A stretch of 33,920 bases of DNA from Deinococcus seoulensis (GCF_014648115.1 NZ_BMQM01000038.1:1-33920); one strand, 5' to 3'; positions 7,736-16,302 are shown, numbered from the stretch's first letter. The notes: generated from the sequence alone by a model not told the origin. Program-made: numbers and translations.

Positions 7736-7771
7736 AGGGGGGCCAGATGTGCAGCGCCGTCCGGCCCCCCT
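7736..7771. terminator. Bidirectional stem-loop between the M20 and mqnA genes
   Basis: The arms AGGGGGGCC (7736-7744) and GGCCCCCCT (7763-7771) form a 9-bp perfect stem with an 18-nt loop. It fills the 51-bp gap between convergent genes. No U-tract follows, so the efficiency of termination is uncertain. Confidence 0.55.
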
Positions 7772-7776
7772 GCGCG

Positions 7777-9276
7777 TCACTCCTGCCCCGGCCTCGGCCC
7801 GAACGTCAGGGGCGCGTGACCCGGCACGGCCTTCGCCGCGAACTCGTGCAGGCCCAGCCGGTCCGGCGCTTCCAGGTGGTACCGGAAGTTCCACAGGTAA
7901 TGCTGCACCACCCGCTCCGGCAACCCCAGCTTCCGCGCGTGCCGGGCCGCCACGTCCGCCAGATGCCCGATCCCGTCGCGCCGCGCCTCCCGCATCGCCC
8001 GCACCAGCGCGAGCGGCGGCGGACGGTCCTTGCGGTACGCCCACACCGCGAACGTGAACGGATGCCCCGTCAGGCGGAACCACTCCTCGGCCAGGTCCGT
8101 CACCGTGATCCCCCGCGCCGAGTGCGGCAGGCTGGTCATGGTCGTCTCCGGCGTCAGCGGTCCCACCACCCCGTACCACTCCCGCAGCGCGCTGTCCCCG
8201 ATCCGCAGCACTCCATCGAAGCCCTGCGCCAGCAATGATTCCGCCTCACCCTCGGCACGCTCCAGCACCGGGCTCAGGCCACGCTCGCGCAGCAGCACCT
8301 CCAGCAGCGCCACACTCATCGCCGACTGCGCCGTCAGCGCCACCCGCCGCAACTCCTCCAGCGGGCGCGTGTGAAACAGGTTCACCGAGTACACCGGCCC
8401 CAGCACCGCCACACTGAAATCCGGCAGGGCCTCCAGCACATCCGCGTTCCGGATGAACTCAACGGCGCTGATGTTCGCGATGTCCACCTGCCCGGACAGC
8501 AGCGCCGCATTCATCTGCGTCGGCACGCCCGTGATTGCGCTCACGCCTTCAGGTAACACCAGCGAATCCAGAATCGGCGCGACATTCGTGAAATGAATCC
8601 AACCCGCGCGGTACGGGTCGGGCGTTCCCCAGTCCACCTGCGCGACCTCTCCGGCGATCAGCGCGGCGCGCTGTCCCGCATTCCGGACGGGATACTCGGA
8701 GGGAACGGGCGGCTGACTGAATCCGAAACGCACGGTGCGGCCTTCCAGACTCCTCAGATCCGGAATCCGCGGGTCCTGGGGGGAGCTCTCGCGGTTCATC
8801 TGGCCGTACAGGTACACCTGGGTGTCGTTCACGATGTTCAGGTCCTCTACCCGGTCGCGGTAATTCCAGGCGTACTCCTGCGCCACACCCTCCACCCACG
8901 TCGTCACGGGCGCACCCGAGCGGTAGAAGGCATGCCACACGTCACCCAGGCCAAGTTCCAGCCGGCCCAGCTGCTGTTCTCCCAGCGTGCAGCGTCCACT
9001 GAGCGGATCGGGTGCCGGCCACTCCTGACAGGAGAAGCGCAGGAACTTGAAGCCCCGCGTCCAGTCGACGCCCCGATGCGTGGCGCGGCTGATGATCAAT
9101 TCCCCCTGCACGGCGCTGTCCGGCGCAGGCTGGGCGCCCAGCCGGAACAGGACACTCCAGTAGGGCGAGGTGACCGGATCGGCGTCGGGCGGGTAGGGGA
9201 GAACGTGGTCGATCACGCCCTCCACCACATGTGGGGCCGCCTGACCCGTGTCCAGGACGGTCTCGTATTCCGTCAC
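7777..9276 (-). CDS. mqnA: MqnA-type chorismate dehydratase with a 220-residue N-terminal extension
   Basis: Residues about 221-499 are a complete MqnA, the enzyme that turns chorismate into 3-enolpyruvoylbenzoate in the futalosine route to menaquinone: PYRAGWIHFTNVAPILDSL, the ISAVEF block (269-274) and YSVNLF are visible. The first 220 residues are not part of usual MqnA and match no domain I know. Their codon use is that of a real gene, with no stop before MqnA. The long start is GTG 9276 in a GTGA overlap with the NTF2-like gene. An alternative start is GTG 8637 (residue 214), with GGAGAGG 8 nt upstream, giving a normal 286-residue MqnA. So this is either a fusion or an upstream open frame with an internal start. 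Confidence 0.85.
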   Translation of the reverse strand: MTEYETVLDTGQAAPHVVEGVIDHVLPYPPDADPVTSPYWSVLFRLGAQPAPDSAVQGELIISRATHRGVDWTRGFKFLRFSCQEWPAPDPLSGRCTLGEQQLGRLELGLGDVWHAFYRSGAPVTTWVEGVAQEYAWNYRDRVEDLNIVNDTQVYLYGQMNRESSPQDPRIPDLRSLEGRTVRFGFSQPPVPSEYPVRNAGQRAALIAGEVAQVDWGTPDPYRAGWIHFTNVAPILDSLVLPEGVSAITGVPTQMNAALLSGQVDIANISAVEFIRNADVLEALPDFSVAVLGPVYSVNLFHTRPLEELRRVALTAQSAMSVALLEVLLRERGLSPVLERAEGEAESLLAQGFDGVLRIGDSALREWYGVVGPLTPETTMTSLPHSARGITVTDLAEEWFRLTGHPFTFAVWAYRKDRPPPLALVRAMREARRDGIGHLADVAARHARKLGLPERVVQHYLWNFRYHLEAPDRLGLHEFAAKAVPGHAPLTFGPRPGQE

Positions 9277-9620
9277 GGGATGACCTGCACGCTGACGGCC
9301 TGCCAGTGGCCGTCCTGACGGGCGTAGACGCGCAGGAAGCTCTGCACGCGCTGACCTGCGGCGTAGAGGGTGCCGCGTGTGATGGCCGTGTCGCCGTGCA
9401 CCCGGGCGGCGTGCCGTTCGAAGATCAGTGGGGTGGTGGGGTTGGTCTGCATGCCGGTCAGGAGTTCCTGTTTCGTGACGGTGGTGCCGTCGTGGTAGAA
9501 GCCCAGCCAGTCGTCGGCCAGCACCGTGGTCAGGCGTCCTGGGTCGCGGTGGTGGTACGCGGCGTTCCAGCGGTCGTCCAGGGCGAGGATCAGGTCGAGG
9601 TCGCTGGGGTGGCCGGGCAT
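9273..9620 (-). CDS. NTF2-like (SnoaL/DUF4440-type) small protein
   Basis: A 115-residue soluble protein. The order of elements is that of the NTF2-like fold: an N-terminal helix LILALDDRWNAAYHHRDPGRLTTVLADDW, the FYHDGTTVTKQELLTGM segment, then strands ending in RVYARQDGHWQAVSVQVIP. Members often bind small molecules or act as isomerases or binding partners. It is placed 5 nt after mqnE and overlaps the mqnA frame by 4 nt, so the three genes form one operon. It has no known role in menaquinone synthesis; a link is suggested only by context. The start ATG 9620 is the only good one. Confidence 0.85.
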   Translation of the reverse strand: MPGHPSDLDLILALDDRWNAAYHHRDPGRLTTVLADDWLGFYHDGTTVTKQELLTGMQTNPTTPLIFERHAARVHGDTAITRGTLYAAGQRVQSFLRVYARQDGHWQAVSVQVIP

Positions 9621-9625
9621 GGGCT

Positions 9626-10774
<1,149 letters not shown>

Positions 10775-10781
10775 ACCGCGC

Positions 10782-10787
10782 AGCATA
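10782..10787 (-). promoter_or_regulatory. -10 box TATGCT of the mqnE operon (leaderless type)
   Basis: TATGCT on the minus strand, 7 nt before the mqnE ATG at 10774. The 136-bp divergent gap to the GGDEF gene contains no other clear signal. Confidence 0.6.
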
Positions 10788-10910
10788 CGCCCGCCCGGCG
10801 CGCGGGAATGTCCCCGAATCCTGCAATGCCCGCACGCCCGCATGAATGAACCCTTCAGGGTCGCGCGGGTGGGCGCGTCAGAGTCGTGACAGGCGGCGCG
10901 TGCCACACTG

Positions 10911-11921
10911 ATGGGCAAGTTGAACGACCATGCCACCGACGCGCAGCGGCAGATCATCCGGTACCGGTCCCTGGTGCAGGTGACGGCCGCGCTGGCCCGG
11001 CACGTGCGCACGGACGACCTGCTGCGCGCCATGCACGTGCAGGTGCAGGCGCTGTTCGACACGCCCATCACGCTGCTGGCCCGCCGGACCGCGCAGGGCG
11101 GCTGGCACTGCCTGACGCTGGAAAGCAACAACCTCTCGGAGCAGTTCATTGGCCTGCGTCCCGACGGGCTGCTGGAGCGGGTGCTGGAGGGTCGCCTGCG
11201 GCTGGAGAACAACCTGCCGGTGTACCTGGAACGCGAGCGGCTGGGTATCGTGCGGGTGCATCACCGGTCGGACCTGCCGTACACGCTGTCGTGGATGGGC
11301 GTGCCGCTTCAGGCGGGCGTGGTGACGGGCGTGCTGTCGGTGCAGAGTTACGCCCTGAACGCCTTCACGTCCGAGGACCTGGAATTCCTGGAGTTGCTGG
11401 GCGTGCACCTGAGCATCGCGCTGGAGAACGCCGCGCTGCACGAACGGGTGGAACGCGAGGCGCACACGGACCCCCTGACGGGCCTGTGGAACCGCCGCCG
11501 GTTCACGGAGCGCAGCGAGGCGGCGCTGCTGGACGTGCGCCGGGGCGAACCGTACACGCTGGCCGTGATGGACCTGCAGGGATTCAAGGCCGTGAACGAC
11601 GAGTTCGGGCACGATGCGGGCGACCGGGTGCTGGTGCAGATGGGCGGCCTGCTGGACCGCCTGACGCTGGAGGGCGTGCACGTGTTCCGGCTGGGCGGCG
11701 ACGAGTTCGCGGCGCTGCTGCCCTGCCCGGAGTCGGCGGCGCTGCTGAGCCTGCGCGCCCTGCTGGACGACCTGAACGCGCAGGCGTGGTCGGTGCCGAC
11801 GCCGCGCCTGAACATCGGGCTGGCCCCGGCGTACCCGCAGGATTCCGTGAGTGACTGGGTGCGCCGCGCCGACGCGCGCATGTACGGCGCCAAGCGGCAG
11901 CGGCAGTCACTGATCGAATGA
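10911..11921 (+). CDS. GAF-GGDEF diguanylate cyclase
   Basis: A 336-residue cytosolic protein. Residues about 20-175 form a GAF sensor domain and 183-333 a GGDEF domain, which makes cyclic di-GMP from two GTP. The active-site loop is intact (LGGDEF, 261-266), as are DPLTGLWNRRRF (187-198) and the metal-binding D221 in VMDLQGFKAVND. The product-inhibition site (RxxD before the loop) is absent. The GAF ligand is unknown. ATG 10911 is used; no TANNNT box lies at the usual distance, so the promoter is unclear. The stop codon sits in an imperfect 18-bp direct duplication (11910-11943). Confidence 0.92.
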   Translation: MGKLNDHATDAQRQIIRYRSLVQVTAALARHVRTDDLLRAMHVQVQALFDTPITLLARRTAQGGWHCLTLESNNLSEQFIGLRPDGLLERVLEGRLRLENNLPVYLERERLGIVRVHHRSDLPYTLSWMGVPLQAGVVTGVLSVQSYALNAFTSEDLEFLELLGVHLSIALENAALHERVEREAHTDPLTGLWNRRRFTERSEAALLDVRRGEPYTLAVMDLQGFKAVNDEFGHDAGDRVLVQMGGLLDRLTLEGVHVFRLGGDEFAALLPCPESAALLSLRALLDDLNAQAWSVPTPRLNIGLAPAYPQDSVSDWVRRADARMYGAKRQRQSLIE

Positions 11922-11943
11922 CCGGCGCTGATCAAGTGACCGG
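11910..11943. repeat. Imperfect direct duplication across the stop codon of the GGDEF gene
   Basis: CTGATCGAATGACCGG (11910-11925) is followed by CTGATCAAGTGACCGG (11928-11943). The copies are 18 bp apart with two mismatches. The gene's TGA is in the first copy. Confidence 0.6.
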
Positions 11944-12027
11944 GCCAGGCGCAGGGTGCCGCGCGAGGGGACCGGGCTGGGGGTGTGGGGCGTGAATTCC
12001 TTCCGGGCGTGGGCGGGCCGGGTGCGC

Positions 12028-12033
12028 TACGCT
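12028..12033 (+). promoter_or_regulatory. -10 box TACGCT of the DUF3006/MBL operon (leaderless type)
   Basis: TACGCT lies 6 nt before the GTG at 12040, and this decides the GTG start over the longer open frame beginning at 11956. Confidence 0.6.
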
Positions 12034-12039
12034 GGGGGC

Positions 12040-12495
12040 GTGAAGCCGGAATCCGTTCGTTCTGAAACAGAATCCACGCGGACGGACGACCCGTTCGCCC
12101 CCACCGACCAGCCCACCCCGACCCCACACCCTGCCCCGCCCGAACCGCCTGCTGACCAGCCCGAGGTATGGACCGTGGACGGCATCGAACAGACCCCGCA
12201 CGGCCCGGTCGCGCGACTGGAACGCCCGGACGGGCAGACCGTGGACCGCCCCCTGACCGACCTGCCCCCCGGCCTGCGCGAGGGTGACCTGCTGAGCGTC
12301 ACGGACGGCCCCGACGGCGTCACCCTGCGTCCCGCCGTGCGCGCCCTGCCCGCGCAGAGTGCCGCGCGCCGCGCCGACATGCAGGCCACCCTGGACACCC
12401 TGAACGAACAGGGCCGCGACCGGCTGGCCCGCGATCCGGCACGCCACCCACTGTCAGCGACCCTGCCAGCCAATGATGGAGAGATCGACCTGTGA
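12040..12495 (+). CDS. DUF3006 domain protein
   Basis: A 151-residue protein. Residues about 1-42 are a disordered Thr/Pro/Asp-rich segment. Residues about 43-105 (VWTVDGIEQTPHGPVARLERPDG...LPPGLREGDLLSVTDGPDGVTLRP) match the small beta-rich DUF3006 domain. The C-terminus is a charged helix ARRADMQATLDTLNEQGRDRLARDP. DUF3006 genes are often found beside ComEC-type metallo-beta-lactamase genes, as here. The function is unknown. The GTG 12040 start is set by the TACGCT box. The stop overlaps the next GTG by 4 nt, so the two proteins are probably made together. Confidence 0.82.
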   Translation: MKPESVRSETESTRTDDPFAPTDQPTPTPHPAPPEPPADQPEVWTVDGIEQTPHGPVARLERPDGQTVDRPLTDLPPGLREGDLLSVTDGPDGVTLRPAVRALPAQSAARRADMQATLDTLNEQGRDRLARDPARHPLSATLPANDGEIDL

Positions 12496-13631
12496 GCCCC
12501 AGCACTCCCAGAAAACCGGGTTCCGAACAGCCCGAGAAGAAGACCCGCCCCGGCAAAGCGACCCCGGCGACAAAGGCGGCCTCCGCGAAGGCCAGCGATG
12601 CGAAGGGCAGCGGTGCGAGGGCCAGCAGTGCAAGGAGCGGCAGCACGAAGGCCAGCAACACGAAGGCCAGCGGTGCCAAGGCCAGTGCCAGTGGTGCGAA
12701 GGCAGGCGCCCGCACGGGCCGCCGCGCCGGGAAGGGCCGCCCCGGCACCAGTTCCTCGGACCTGCTGGGCCTGCTGGTCCTGATCGTGACCGGCAGCCTC
12801 GCCGCGTGCGGCTGGATCCGCAACCAGGGCGGCAGCGACGCGCCCGGCGGGCCAGTCACGACCGCCCCGGACGGCGCGCAGGTCACCATCCGCTTTCTGG
12901 ACGTGGGGCAGGGCGACGCCATCCTGATCCGCAGCCCGGAAGGGAAGACCGCCCTGATCGACGGGGGCCGCAGCGCCGCCCGCCTCACGGACGCCCTGAA
13001 GCAGTACGGCGTGACCCGCCTGGACCTGATGATCGCCACGCACGCCGACGCCGACCACATCGCCGGACTGGTCCCGGCCGCCGCCCTGAATCCCCGCGTG
13101 TTCATCAACAACGGCCTGGGCGGCACCACCCAGACCTGGGAGCGACTCGTGGCGGCCCTGCAGGACGTGAACGCCACGTTCGTCAAGGCCAGCAACCAGA
13201 CCGTGAACCTGGGCAGCGTGAAACTGCGCGTGCTGGCCCCACCACCCGGCATGCCGGACGAGCAGAACACCAACAGCGTCGGCCTGGCCGTGCAGTTCGG
13301 GGAGTTCCGCGCCCTGATGACCGGCGACAGCGAAACCCCGGAAACCGAGGGCTGGCTGGCGCAGGAACGCGCGGACGTGCGCGGCCCCTTCCAGGTGTAC
13401 AAGAGCATTCACCACGGCGCCAGCAACGGCGACAGCGCCGCGTGGCTGGCCAGCGTCAGACCGCAGAACGTGGTCATCAGCGTCGGGCAGAACAGTTACG
13501 GGCACCCGACCGACGCGGCGCTGCGCCTGTACCGCCAGAGCGGCGCGCGGGTGTACCGCACCGACCGTCAGGGCACCGTGACCTTCCAGGGCCGCGCCGA
13601 CGGCACGTACACCGCCGAAACCGAACGCTGA
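12492..13631 (+). CDS. Membrane-anchored ComEC-type metallo-beta-lactamase-fold hydrolase
   Basis: A 379-residue protein. Residues 1-86 are a Lys/Ala/Ser/Gly-rich tail with AKAS-like repeats, similar in composition to histone H1-type tails. Residues 90-109 are one hydrophobic segment, followed by an exported catalytic domain (about 130-379). That domain has FLDVGQGDA (135-143), the metal motif HADADH (184-189, the HxDxDH form typical of ComEC), TGDSE (D279) and HHGASNG (307-313). ComEC's related domain is thought to act on DNA during uptake, so a role in DNA degradation or transformation is possible. AAC at 104-106 looks like a lipobox but lies too far inside. GTG start in a GTGA overlap with DUF3006. 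Confidence 0.85.
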   Translation: MSPSTPRKPGSEQPEKKTRPGKATPATKAASAKASDAKGSGARASSARSGSTKASNTKASGAKASASGAKAGARTGRRAGKGRPGTSSSDLLGLLVLIVTGSLAACGWIRNQGGSDAPGGPVTTAPDGAQVTIRFLDVGQGDAILIRSPEGKTALIDGGRSAARLTDALKQYGVTRLDLMIATHADADHIAGLVPAAALNPRVFINNGLGGTTQTWERLVAALQDVNATFVKASNQTVNLGSVKLRVLAPPPGMPDEQNTNSVGLAVQFGEFRALMTGDSETPETEGWLAQERADVRGPFQVYKSIHHGASNGDSAAWLASVRPQNVVISVGQNSYGHPTDAALRLYRQSGARVYRTDRQGTVTFQGRADGTYTAETER

Positions 13632-13637
13632 CCGCCC

Positions 13638-13660
13638 GGAATCCGCATCATGCGGACTCC
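13638..13660. repeat. Hairpin at the outer edge of dispersed repeat copy 2
   Basis: GGAATCCGCAT (13638-13648) and ATGCGGACTCC (13650-13660) pair with one mismatch, 7 nt after the MBL gene stop. The right arm is the end of dispersed repeat copy 2. The left arm is an inverted copy of the same end. It could terminate the DUF3006/MBL transcript. Confidence 0.55.
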
Positions 13661-14032
13661 GATTGAAGGGGCTACAAAGACCCTTCAATCCGAGCGGATG
13701 CGAGTGTGAGCAAAGCGGGTTCCGGACGTGGAGTTGGCAGATCAGTGGTGTTCCGATCTGTCAACCTCGGGTGCTAGGGGATACTGGAAAGCAGGACATG
13801 TCCCACACGGCTTTTTTGGAGATAGAGCCTGACGGGCGTTCTCCTTCAGGCGTATTCGGTGCCGACTGTTTGTCCAATAGCTAATGAGTGAAATTGTGGT
13901 GCGTCACTTGAGATGGAGAAGCTCGACGAAAGACTCCGACTGGCACGCAATTTTCTCAATCGGTGCCAAATGTGACGCAGCACGAACCCCTAGCACCCGA
14001 GGTTGTCAACGAAACAAACGGAATCCGTATCA
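13647..14032. repeat. Small dispersed repeat, copy 2, split by a MITE-like insert
   Basis: This is the reverse complement of the repeat at 4411-4552. The outer part is 13647-13765 and the inner part 14011-14032. Together they are 141 bp, against 142 bp in copy 1. Conserved blocks include GGACTCCGATTGAA, TCCGGACGTGGAGTT, GGTGTTCCGATCTG and GAAACAAACGGAATCCGTAT. An internal hairpin TTGAAGGG/CCCTTCAA lies at about 13663-13688. It is non-coding. The two open frames crossing it are not credible genes. Confidence 0.8.
13766..14005. mobile_element. MITE-like non-autonomous element (~240 bp) inserted in the dispersed repeat
   Basis: The insert interrupts repeat copy 2 exactly at the base of its central hairpin. 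Perfect inverted repeats of 19 bp close it: CAACCTCGGGTGCTAGGGG (13762-13780) and its complement CCCCTAGCACCCGAGGTTG (13987-14005). GTCAAC flanks it on both sides (13760-13765 and 14005-14010), the likely target duplication. Because the inverted repeats share bases with it, the duplication could be anything from 1 to 6 bp. The interior is AT-richer than the surroundings and has no transposase frame, so it would need a transposase in trans. The IS family is not identified. Confidence 0.75.
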
Positions 14033-14074
14033 GGGTCCGTCCGGAGCGGGCGCGGGTGCGGGCGGGCGGGTCGC

Positions 14075-14108
14075 CTCGATCAGCGCGATGACTCGATCAG
14101 CGCGATGA
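14075..14108. repeat. Perfect 17-bp tandem duplication at the end of the HD-GYP gene
   Basis: CTCGATCAGCGCGATGA occurs twice back to back (14075-14091 and 14092-14108). It shifts the reading frame of the minus-strand GGDEF/HD-GYP gene and creates its present stop at 14080-14082. With one copy removed the frame runs 14 codons further, to a TGA at 14030-14032. Confidence 0.9.
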
Positions 14109-16302
14109 ACTGCTCGACGACATTCGGGTCGAAGTGCGTGCCGCTCTGCGCGCGGATCTCGGCGACGGCCGCCTCGTGCGACCACGCCTCCTTGTACGGG
14201 CGGACGTGCGTGAGGGCGTCGTACACGTCGCACACCGCGAAGATCCGCGCGGGCAGCGGAATGGCCTCGCCCGCCAGTCCGTCCGGGTAGCCCTGACCGT
14301 CCCAGCGTTCATGGTGCGAGCGGATGACGTCCAGCGTGGCGGGCATCAGGCCCGACAGGCGGTGCGCGATCTCGTACCCGCGTTCGGCGTGGTGCCGCAT
14401 GACCTGCCACTCCTGCGCGTCCAGCGGGCCGGGCTTGCGCAGAATGGCGTCGGGGATGACCAGCTTCCCGATGTCATGCAGCGACGCACCCTGGCGCAGC
14501 GCGTCCAGTTTCGCGTCGTGCAGTCCGAGCTGCTGCCCCAGCCGCGCCGAGAGATCCACGACCCGCGCAGTGTGCCCGGCCGTTTCCAGGTCGCGTTCCT
14601 CCAGCGCCACGCCCAGCGCCAGCAGTCCCCCCTGCAGGGCGCTGCGGACACTCTCGACCGCCTGGAGCCGCTCGAAGGTATGCCCCAGCCGCGAGGCGAC
14701 CGCCTCGGTCAGGCGGCGCGCCTGCGGCGTGACGACCCGCCACGACCCGAACTGCAGCAGGCCCAGCACGCCCATCACGCGGCCCCCGTACCGCACGGGC
14801 ACCAGCAGCGTGCTTTTCAGTCCGGCCCGCACCCAGGCGTCCAGCGCGCCGGGCTCGTCGGGGTAATCGTTGCTCCAGCGGGCGGCGCTGTCCGCGATGA
14901 CCTGCCCGGTCAGGCCCGTCCCGGCGTGGTAGGCCTGTCCGCGCAGCGCCTGCACGGCGCCGGGCGGCAGGTCGCCGCTCAGTTCGCGCAGCACGAACGC
15001 CTCGCCCGTCCGTTCGAGGTACACGCTGCCGTGAAAGTCCAGTACCTGCCGCGCCAGCATCAGGCCCTCGCCCAGCACCTCCTGCGGGGTTTCCAGTTGC
15101 TCCAGGCGGGACGTGAACTCCTCGACGCTGGGGCCCAGTCGCCCGCCGCCCCGCTGCTCGGCGTCACGGCGCTGCGTTTCCTTGTGCTCGTACATGGCGG
15201 CGTCGGCCAGTGCCAGCGCCCGCTCCAGGGACGACGCGCCCTCCACGGCACTCACGCCGAACGCGAAGGGCGGCAGCGGCTCGCCCGGCGCTTCCAGCAG
15301 CGCCAGCGCCCGCCCGGCCACCCCGGCCGCCTGCGCGGCACTCAGGGCCGGGAGCAGCATCACGAACTCGTCGCCGCCCCAGCGGGCCACCAGTCCCAGC
15401 GGTTCCGTGACCTCCAGCAGCGCCAGCGCCACGCGCCGCAGGTGGGCGTCCCCGGCGGCGTGCCCGCCCAGGTCATTGATGACCTTCAGGCGGTTGAGAT
15501 CCAGCACGACCACGCTCAGCGGCCCCTGCCCGGTCCAGTGCACGTACTGCCGCGCCAGCCCCGCGCGGTTCCACAGGCCGGTCAGGGAATCGCGTTCCTC
15601 CCGTTCCCGCTGCGCCTGCCCCTCGCGTTCCAGCGTCCGCGCCCGTTTCAGGCTGCGCCGCAACCGCGCCGAGAGCAGCGCGGCCGTCACCAGCGACAGC
15701 AGCAGCGTCAGGGCGCCCAGCAGCGCCGCCAGTTGCAGGCTCACGCGGGCACTCCAGGTCTGCCGGGTGCGCAGCGCGGCCGTCATGCCTTCCAGCCGGT
15801 CCGAGAGCGGGTCCACGCGCGCCCTGTCCAGCGCGCGGGCCGCGGCCAGGTCGCCCCGGCGGATCAGCGTGAGTTCCTGCGTGGTCGCCTCGCGGGACTC
15901 GCGCAGCGCGCCCGACGCCGCCTGCAGGGTCACCCCGGCGGGCAGTGGCGGGCGGGGCAGCGGCAGCCAGCGCAGGGGCCGGGGTCCGTCCTCGCGGCGC
16001 GCGGCGCGCAGCAACTCGGTTTCCTGCTGCCGCGCGGCCTGAAGGCTGCCGCGCACCTCGGCCCAGTACTCGCCGTCCAGCGGGTCGCCGCTCACGGCCC
16101 GCCACTCCAGCGCGTCCAGCTGGCGTGCCAGGCTGGTGGTGTCGGCCAGCAGCAGCAGCGTCCGCTGGTGCCCGGCCGCCTCGCGGATCACCAGGACGCT
16201 CAGGGACACGCTGAGCAGCGTCAGGCCCAGCAGCGTGAACATCCACCACGGCGCGCCCAGCAGCGCCTCTCGCAGCCCGTGCCGGATGGCGGCGCGGGTC
16301 AT
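14080..16302 (-). CDS. Membrane GGDEF-GAF-HD-GYP protein (c-di-GMP synthesis and breakdown)
   Basis: A 740-residue inner-membrane signalling protein. Two membrane segments (about 17-39 and 187-212) bracket an extracytoplasmic helical sensor. Next come a GGDEF domain (235-375, GGDEF at 309-313, SLTGLWNRAG intact, no RxxD inhibition site), a GAF domain (about 405-545) and an HD-GYP phosphodiesterase (about 560-735). The last has HDIGK (609-613), RHHAERGYEI (636-645), HHERWDGQGYP (663-673) and CDVYDAL (691-697), all apparently intact. It could therefore make and hydrolyse c-di-GMP, with the GAF domain choosing between them. The C-terminus ESSR comes from a 17-bp tandem duplication; the older reading ended in an Ala/Pro-rich tail. 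Start ATG 16302, with no clear promoter nearby. Confidence 0.93.
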   Translation of the reverse strand: MTRAAIRHGLREALLGAPWWMFTLLGLTLLSVSLSVLVIREAAGHQRTLLLLADTTSLARQLDALEWRAVSGDPLDGEYWAEVRGSLQAARQQETELLRAARREDGPRPLRWLPLPRPPLPAGVTLQAASGALRESREATTQELTLIRRGDLAAARALDRARVDPLSDRLEGMTAALRTRQTWSARVSLQLAALLGALTLLLSLVTAALLSARLRRSLKRARTLEREGQAQREREERDSLTGLWNRAGLARQYVHWTGQGPLSVVVLDLNRLKVINDLGGHAAGDAHLRRVALALLEVTEPLGLVARWGGDEFVMLLPALSAAQAAGVAGRALALLEAPGEPLPPFAFGVSAVEGASSLERALALADAAMYEHKETQRRDAEQRGGGRLGPSVEEFTSRLEQLETPQEVLGEGLMLARQVLDFHGSVYLERTGEAFVLRELSGDLPPGAVQALRGQAYHAGTGLTGQVIADSAARWSNDYPDEPGALDAWVRAGLKSTLLVPVRYGGRVMGVLGLLQFGSWRVVTPQARRLTEAVASRLGHTFERLQAVESVRSALQGGLLALGVALEERDLETAGHTARVVDLSARLGQQLGLHDAKLDALRQGASLHDIGKLVIPDAILRKPGPLDAQEWQVMRHHAERGYEIAHRLSGLMPATLDVIRSHHERWDGQGYPDGLAGEAIPLPARIFAVCDVYDALTHVRPYKEAWSHEAAVAEIRAQSGTHFDPNVVEQFIALIESSR

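Noticed and set aside
10775..11212. Upstream extension of the mqnE frame by 146 codons.
   Set aside because: It overlaps the divergent GGDEF gene and has a Ser/Arg/Cys-rich non-homologous product; the TATGCT box and homology support ATG 10774.
12047..12075. Possible third fragment of the dispersed repeat (GGAATCCGTTCG...) at the start of the DUF3006 gene.
   Set aside because: Only about 9-12 bases match, the order differs from both copies, and it lies in the coding sequence; chance is likely.
12786..12812. Lipobox (LAAC) after the hydrophobic segment of the MBL protein.
   Set aside because: The segment lies about 90 residues from the N-terminus, too far for a signal peptidase II signal; a membrane anchor is more likely.
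13663..14108. Two small open frames (73 and 74 codons) in the repeat/MITE region as possible small genes.
   Set aside because: They cross the repeat and the insert boundary, have no promoter or ribosome site at the expected distance, and show no coding-type composition.
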